Shown here: piece by piece, positions 11,562 through 19,623 of the stretch
Layout of the letters: each line of letters starts with the position of its first letter
Numbering within the stretch: the first letter of the stretch is position 1
Assembly: GCA_018398765.1 (NCBI GenBank)
Contig: JAHBMJ010002223.1
Location: 1 to 21,197 of the forward strand
Direction of reading: 5' to 3'
Length of the DNA stretch: 21,197 nt
Origin: Chromera velia
Lineage: Eukaryota > Sar > Chromeraceae
Notes under the pieces: model-generated
Databases searched by the model: none
What the model saw: only the letters and a program-made list of their open reading frames with translations
Told to the model about the DNA's origin: nothing
Translations under genes and position numbers: made by a program

Positions 11562-14500
11562 GTCTTTTTTTTCTATTTCCCTCCGTCTGTTTCATTCAGA
11601 TTGCATTGGAGGGAGTCTCTCCGTTTCTCGTCTCTTTCTCCTCATTTCATTTTTCTGTTTCTCCGTTTTGTTCCGTTTCTCCATCTCTGCCCCCCGTCTC
11701 CTTGCTTGCCTTTATTTTTCTGTTTCTCCGTTTTGTTCTGTTTCTCCCTCCATCTCTGCCCCCCCCTCTCGACCCTTGCTTTTTTTGCCTTGGGTCCTCC
11801 CCGTGAGGCGGCGGCGTCGTCGTCAGATTTGTGGTGCTGGTTGTCTGAGTGAAGTAGAACGAACGAAGATGGGTGGCTGCCCCTTTTCCCTTTCCCTTTT
11901 CCCTGAGGCCCTTTAAAGCCAAACGAGAGCGAATTCTGTGAAGAAGATAGGATAAAAACATATGCATATGATGATCGAAGGGAATGGTTTTGCTTGATTT
12001 GCAGGGAAGACGCGGGAGGCGATGAAGGGGACCTGTATTTACTTTCATACAGAACGTGTAGAAAATAAATGTATGAAAGTAAATAAATGTATGAAAGTAA
12101 ATACATGTTTGCAGGGAAGACGCGGGAGACGATGAAGGGGACCGACTGAGAAAGAAGAAAGCCCTGACCATGAGTGAGTCTGCATGTGCGTGCATGGGGG
12201 GTTGGGGGGCTAAATTATCTTTGTGTTTCAATTCGCCTTTCCCTCCACTGGTCTTCCCTTCCGCCTTCCCATTGAATTGATTGCTGTGCCGGTCTGACGT
12301 CTTCCTTCTCCCCGCCTTTCTCTCTCCCTCTCTCTCTCTGTGTATATGTGTGCGTGTGTGTGTGCAGTTCTTGCGTTGCGTCGTCTTGCCGGTTTGACCC
12401 TGTTTTCGAAGAGGAAGTACATCTCGCCGAAGTCCGTGCTCAACCACCTCTGTGGTCCGAAGGTCAGAGGAGAGGAGAGGAGAGGAGAGGAGAAGAAGGA
12501 TGATGGTGCCTGTCGTCTTTCCCTTGATCGCTTCCTTCGTTTCTTTTTTCCTTCCCTTCTCTCCCTTCGCTTGTTGTTTTGTTCCGTCTTCACTCCCTCC
12601 CGCCCCTTTCTCCTTCTGGCCATCGCACCCACTGATCGGTCAATTCGGTCAATTCGTCGATCAGTGTGCTTCTCCTTCTGACTCACCGACTGGCAACGCA
12701 AGAAGTGCCTGCACACACGCAGAGAGAGAGAGAGAGAGAGAAGAGAGAGGGGGGGAGAGAAAACAGAGAGAGAGAGACAGAGAGAAGAGAGAGAGAGAGA
12801 GAGAAGGGGGGCCCAAGATCGAGGCAACACAATGGGGTCAGAAAGTGGGTGTGCATGAAAGAAGGGAGGAAGTGAGTGCAGTGAGTCATGCCGTCTCCCC
12901 CTGCATGCATGCATGTGTCTGTCATTCATTCATTCATTGATTCATTGAAAGGGAGGGAGGGAGGGAGAGACCTCATGGGTGGCTTCCTTCCTGCATGAAT
13001 TATCCTTCTCTTCCTTCCTTCCTGTCTTCCTTCCTTCCCATCTGCCTTCTGCCTGCCCGCCTGCCTTCAGGGAGAGAAGCGGCCGTTTGCGGGTGCACAG
13101 GAGGACATGGGCGAGTTCTCCATTGGTTTTTTCGAGCGGCTAGAGGAAGGTCAGAGAAGAGAAGAAACGAAAATAACGGATAGCGAAACAAAATTAAATA
13201 TGTGGTGACTGCCACTGTGTACGTTAAGATACGTGAAGAAAGAATGACTGTAGATGGCGAAGAAGATAGATCCAGGGGATGTTAGCTTTTTCTCTTGGTC
13301 ACGCTGGATGTTTTCTCCCGACGCGAAACTGCAGGGTAAAGAAAGGGGCCCCGCCCTGGAAAGCTCATTCAGAGCTCGTTCGAATCGAAGCATTTATACG
13401 CACGCGCCTGTGTGTGTATCTGTGTCCCTGCTCTCATGCGTGTGAACCCATCAGTAAATGGATATTCACAAATAAACGATTCAAGACGCCTCCCTTCCCC
13501 TCCCTGCCTTCCTGCAGGGTTTTCCCTCGGCGTTGTCGTTCCTCCTCTCGAGGCCGTGATTGACGGAGACCCCCCGAACCTCTCTCTGCTCCTCGGGGAC
13601 GGAGCCGATCCCCATCTTCGACCTTCTGCCTCTTCCTCTTCTGCTCCCTTTTTTGCGTCGGGAGGGCCGGCCGGAGGCGTTGGGGGTGGGGGGGTGGACC
13701 AGAACCAGAGCAGCAGCAGTCCCATGCAGGTGGACGGCGGCACTGCTGCTGGTCTAGATCGTGAGGTGACAGCAGCAGGTGATCTAAAGGAGGGGGGAAG
13801 GAGGGCAGAGGGAGACGACGTGGAGCCTGCGGAGTTTGTGTGCGGCCAGGGAGCGGCGGCACTTATCCGACGGTTGTTTTTTGGCAAGTGAGTGAGTGAG
13901 GGAAGGAGGGAGGGAGTGAAAGGGTGGTTTCAATTTTCTTCTTTGCTTCATTTTCGTAAACAAGTGCGCCCCTCTCCCTTTCGTTTTGTTTTCGCTTCCT
14001 GTATACGCGAAGAGAGATTTTTTGGTCTTGCTTTTCACGTGGGCGGCCGGGGGCGCATTTCTTTCTTTCTTTCTTTCTGCATGCAGCATGTTGATGATAC
14101 TACAGATCGGCAATGGGCATCTTTGTCGATCCGCAGTGTGTCGCCCCCGTGCTCGACTTGCCCTCACCAGATTCCTTTCGAAGCCTCTCGATCTCCTTTT
14201 CCCCTCCGTCTCGTGTATGTGTATATGTATGTGTCCCTCCCTCTGTGTGTGTGCGTGTGCAGATTTGAACAACTCGTGCGTCCCCGCGGCGGTCCCCCTC
14301 CCCCGTTGGCTCAGCAGCAGACTTCTGGAGGAGGGGGAGTTCCGGGCAGACACCTGTACCGTGCACCGTCGAACCCTGGCAGCAGCTCCCTTGGAGGTGG
14401 AGGGGGAGGGGGTGTGCTGAGAGGTGTCTCGGGGGCAGCCTCTTCCTCTTCTCCCCCGCCTCACCAACACCAGTCTCCCCCTCAGGGACAGGCGCAGCAG

Positions 14501-15060
14501 AGAAGGCAACAAAGATCTGGTGGGTTGCTGGGTGGGCAGCTTCTCGTCTCTCCTCTCTCTGGCTTTCTTTTCTTGTATGGAGCTAGATGGAGAGAGGGGG
14601 GATTAGAGAAATGGGCTTGTGTCCTCTCTTCCGATTTTTCTCGACTGTCTGAACGAGGAAAGAAGAGAAAGCACAAAAACAGAAGAAAGGGGGGGATGCA
14701 TCGAACAAGTTTTATGTATCGGTCTCTGTGAATGCACGCATGCATGCATGCATACATCGATGTTGGTCGAGATTAATGAAGAACGGAATGCAGGCACGGG
14801 TCGGGAGGTTTCGGGCATCTCCCTGGTCTCTGTGTCCCCCGAGTCGGCATCTTTGCTGAACCCTCTCGGTGGGGGGGGTCTCCCTCTCGGGGACGGGTCT
14901 TCTGCCTCTTCTTCTTGTGCAGTGAGTGCTCATGTGGCGAGGGAACAGGAGCGACAGACAGAGAAAGGGCCGGTGCATGGAGGGTCGAATCAGGGCAGCG
15001 ACACAGATGAAGAAGAGGCAGGGGAGGTCTTCCATCAGGTCGGTCTGTCTGTCTGTGTGC

Positions 15061-15103
<43 letters not shown>

Positions 15104-17704
15104 TCTGTCTGTCTGTCTATCTGTATGTCTGTCTGTCTGTGTGCCTGGCTGGCTGGCTATGTGTCTGTCTGTTTGTATGTCTGTCTGTATGTCTGTCGGT
15201 CTGTCTGTCTATCTGTATGTCTGTCTGTCTGTCTGTCTATCTGTATGTCTATGTGTATGTCTGTCTGTATGTCTGTGTGTCTGTCTGTATGTCCGTTTGT
15301 CTGTCTGCCTGTCTGTCTGTCTGTCTGTCAAGGGAGGGAAGGAGGGAGGGGCAGAAGAGAAAAGCACAGGCATTTGAGAGCTACACGAGAAAAATGTCGC
15401 ATTGCTCTCGTTCTCTTCTGATGCGGACAGGAAAATGACACGACGTGTAAACTGGCTGCATGTTTGTATCTGTACAGGTTCTCATGGGGTTTTGCTCGAT
15501 CACATTATCTGTCCAATAAATAAATTGCACCAACGCATGAACACTTTTATCTGTGTGTGTATTTGTATGAGGCATTTGTGACTGACTGTTTCCTTCCTGT
15601 ACGCATGAAATGCGCATGCAGGTGTTGCTGGACTTATGGCACCAAAATCTGTATGACAGTTGGGAGGCGAAGAACTTCGACGACGACGTTGACTACACGC
15701 TAGAGGACGGCACGAAAACGAAGGCCTCGACGGAGTGGTGGCTGAGGAGGAAGCCACAGCTGCTGATGATCCAGCTGCAGAGAGTGGTCTTCAACCCGAA
15801 AGATATGGTTGGCATGAGGGTGTGCATCTGTGGGGGGGGGGACGGGGTATCAGTTGACTGGCTGGTTGTTTGATCTGTTTGTTTATCGCGTGCTAGAGTG
15901 GCTTGCTACATAGAAGGGAAAGCTGTGCTTCCTTTTCCGGATCTCTCGCCGTCTCCTTCTCTCCGTGAGACGATCGTTCACACGTGTCGCAGTATCTGCC
16001 AGTTCTGCCTGAAAAAGCATCAAATGAGCTTCTTTGTGTGGTGCATCATCTTTGTATTGTGTGTCTGTATGTTTGCGTCTGTGTGTTCTTTCTTCCCTTC
16101 CTCTCCCCTGCAGACGCAGAAAAAGATCTCGTCCCTTTTTCACTTTGATGAGACAATCTTTGTGGATCGTTTTCTTCTCCAAAACAGGTGAGCAGAGAGA
16201 GGCAGGGGGGCAACAAGAAATCTCTGCAAGAGTGAGCAAGGAACAGAAGAAGTGACAAATGAAATGAGGAGATGGACGAGTAAACAAGAGTGGAAGGAAA
16301 GGAAAAGGAAGAAGATGGGTTTCCTTCAGTTGCCTTCCAGCGAGAGAGAGTCTTTGTTCGTTCGTTCGAATTTTTTAGTAAAAGAGAAAATCGAATGGCA
16401 TACGGCTGATTGTACTGCCTGTCTGTCTGTCTGTCTTAGTGGTTTTTTTATGCAGCATATTTCCCCATTCTTCTTGTCTGTCGAGCAGTAAGGTCTCAAT
16501 TCTCTGTCTGCATGTGAGATTCTCTCTGTATGTATGTATGTATGTACGGGTTCGATTGCTGAATGACTGAATGCAGGGAGAGGACAGTCGCAATCCGTCG
16601 AAGCAACAAAAGTCTCCGGAAGAGGAAACAGAAGGTGGAGGACTCACTCAAATTGTTCGCGTCATTCGGACAGAGCGGCGTCGCGCTCGATCGGATCCTT
16701 CGGTCGGTCTGTCGGTCGTCTCTGTCTGTCTGTCTGCCTGCCTGCCTCTTTCTTTATCTGTCTGAGAAGGAAAAGAGAAGAAAAAAAGTCATAAAGTCAG
16801 TATATCTGTTGTTGTGTTTGACGTTTTGTCTCCAGTGACGCCATCAGGTTTCTCTCCAGTGGGTTGCTTGTCTTGGCTTGGCGTTTCCTCTGTGTCTGTC
16901 AATGGATTGGTTTTCTGGGGGGTGCCTTGTGATTGACTTGTTTGTTGTATCGTCTGTCCCTTCCCTTGCAGGCTTGCTGCGGATTTTTTTTTTCTTTCAT
17001 ACAGAAAAAGAATTCTGTATGAAAGTAAATGCATGCCCCTGCAGGCTTGCTGCGGATTTTCTTTTGAGCAACCTGCCGGCTGGTGCCAACGGTGACGGGG
17101 CCCCTGGCGGCAGTGGGGCAGTGGCGGCGGCGGGGGGGGCGGGAGAGGACGCGCTGATGACTGACGGGGCGGCGGCGTGTGGGTCGGATGAGGAGGGCGA
17201 AGGAAGCAGCCTGTCGGGGGTCTCTGCGCAAGAGCTCCCGAAACCCTCCTCGATTCTTCAGGTAGGTATCTGGGTCTTCAGGGAGGGTATGTCTGTCTGT
17301 AATGGATCCATGAGGGAGGAGGAGGTGCATCCATCTGGCTGTCTAGTTTTGGCGTGCAGACGTGTGAGTGAGGGTGAACACAGAAAGACAGAAAGTGAGG
17401 CAAAGACGTCTAGACAGAAACTCCACTGGGAGGGACGAGAGAAAGAGGGAGCATTTCCTTCCTTCCTCTGCTCCCTCCGTACAAAGATGTAGTCTGACCC
17501 CCTTCCGTTCATTTTTTTTTTTTTTCGCTGGCTTGGCCTTGGCTTCTTTTTCTTTTTTTGATCGGCTGAACGGGACTACTTTCAACTCTCGAAAAAAAGA
17601 ACAAGACTCTCTTTCTTTTTCCTGCCTGACTCTCTCTGGATGGATCTGCATGTTCATTCATTCATTCATGGAGGGAGGGAGGGAGACTTTGGCTGCATGA
17701 TGTG

Positions 17705-17735
<31 letters not shown>

Positions 17736-17764
17736 GTGTCTGTCTGCCTGCCTGCCTGCCTGCC

Positions 17765-17795
<31 letters not shown>

Positions 17796-19545
17796 GTGTG
17801 TGTGCCAAAAAACAAAATAAAAAGCAGACGACGTGCGGAGACTTCAGCCCATGGACGAGTGAGTCCGGCGTGTTGCCCCGTCTCCAAAACTTCGCAGAAA
17901 CCGCAGAAGGCCATCGGTAGGTTCGTTGGTTTTGTTTTTTTTGTGTGTGGGCGGGTGATCTGTTGGTTGTGGGCGGGTTGTTTGCATCCTTGCTTGCTTG
18001 CTTGCTGGAATTTGTTCGTGCTCACCGGTTTCTGTCTCTTCGATCGTTTCCTCGGGGGCCCTTTCTTCCCTTCCTTCCGTTCGCAAAGCTGATCCCTCTG
18101 CCCTTCCTTTTTTTCGTACCTTCCTTCCTCTCTTCCGACTCTGAGATTACAGAGACGTCTCGCCTTCTCTTTGCGGTTGCAGCGTGGGGGGGTTCTCTTA
18201 CTTTCTTGTCTTCTTTGCTTGCCTGCATGCTTGTTTTCCTGCTTGAATGCTTATCTTTCTTTCCACACCTGCTCACTTGTCTGTTCGACTCTTCGCCCCT
18301 TTCTCCCGTTCGTATTTTCCTTTCCTTCCTCCTTCCCTGCTTTGATTCCCTTTTGCTTTCCCTGTCACCCCTTGCAATCATTGCTTGACGCACGCAGCGT
18401 CCGTCTGGAAACAGAGAGTGCAGAGCTGGGCGCGCGAATTCGCGACTCCTTCGTTGGAATGTCCAACCAGGCGAATGAATACAGACTCCACGCGATTTGG
18501 GTGCATCAGGTCGGTCAGTCGGCTTCAGAAAGAAAAAAAGATTCGGTCAAGAGTGAGTAAAGGGAGCTAGGGAACGGGCAGAAAGAAGAAGAAAAAAACC
18601 CAAAAAGAAAGAAAGAGCAGAGGGAGGACCGTTGACGCACGCATGCGTGGGTGGTCGTGCTGTCCTACTTGCTTGAGGCCGCCCGGCCGCCCCTGTATTG
18701 TCTTTCTTCTTTTTTCTTTTCATTGCTGAATTCTTCAAAGTCCCCCTGGCAGGTTCTCTCTCTGTCAGGAGGGATGACCTTTTGTGAGATCTGCCCTTCG
18801 TTTGTGTCTCGATTCACTTCAGTGTAGAAAATACCCCTGCCTGTCCTTTCTTTTCATAAAAAAGCATTCATTCGCATAAGATCTTCCTCGCCTCGCAGGG
18901 TGCGGCAGGAAGCGGTCACTACTGGGCGTTCGTGAGAGACCACGTGAGAGGCATATGGTTTCGTTGCGACGACTCGACGGTGACGGAGATTTCCTTCGAT
19001 GACGTCCGTCAGCGGGGAGCTAGGAGGGTGTGAGGGTGTGCATGTGCGTGTGAATTCATTCATTGGCCTTGTGTAGTTCTGTGTCTACGTGAGAGAGAGG
19101 CGCCGGCAGGAAGGAAGTGAGGGTTCCCACACAACAAGGCAACAGCAGCAGAAAGGGAACGAAGAAGAGTCAAAAATGAGGCTAGAGCTGATACCTTTGT
19201 CGCATCCTGTTTCCTTCAATTCGCCTTTTCTGTATTTTATTGTGTGCGTGCGAGCGAGAGAGAGAGAGACTTTGTTTGCGTGTGATGGGAAGAGAGAAAG
19301 AATCCGAACTCCAACTCGTCCCCCGATGTAAGAAAAAAGAGAGGTCTATCTGCTGGTCAACTCGCCTCTCTCCCTTCTTCTCGTCTGTCCGTCCTTTTTT
19401 CTCTTTCTTTCTTTGTCCTTTGAGTGGAGCGAGAGAGAAAGAAGAAGCGGTCCTCCCTCAATGCCACTAGCTCGCAGCGGTGTGCGCAAGAAGCAAACTT
19501 ACATATAATTTCCATGAATGCATTGGAAAGGGAAAGCGCATGTCT

Positions 19546-19579
<34 letters not shown>

Positions 19580-19590
19580 ATATCATGTGC

Positions 19591-19623
<33 letters not shown>

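Noticed and set aside
11647..12929. Minus-strand frames of 233-266 codons
   Set aside because: They are antisense to USP exons and to CT/AG repeats, with Arg/Lys/Ser bias from the repeats.
15039..15329. Regularly spaced repeats that could suggest a CRISPR or minisatellite
   Set aside because: The period is 4 bp with no spacers; it is a microsatellite in a eukaryotic intron.
14619..15377. 252-codon plus frame including a Cys/Leu/Ser/Val repeat protein
   Set aside because: Its second half is the translated tetranucleotide array; only 14794-15038 behaves as coding sequence.
15518..15530. AATAAATAAA as a polyadenylation signal
   Set aside because: It lies inside an intron between exons 16 and 17, whose protein joins perfectly; premature polyadenylation is possible but nothing else supports it.
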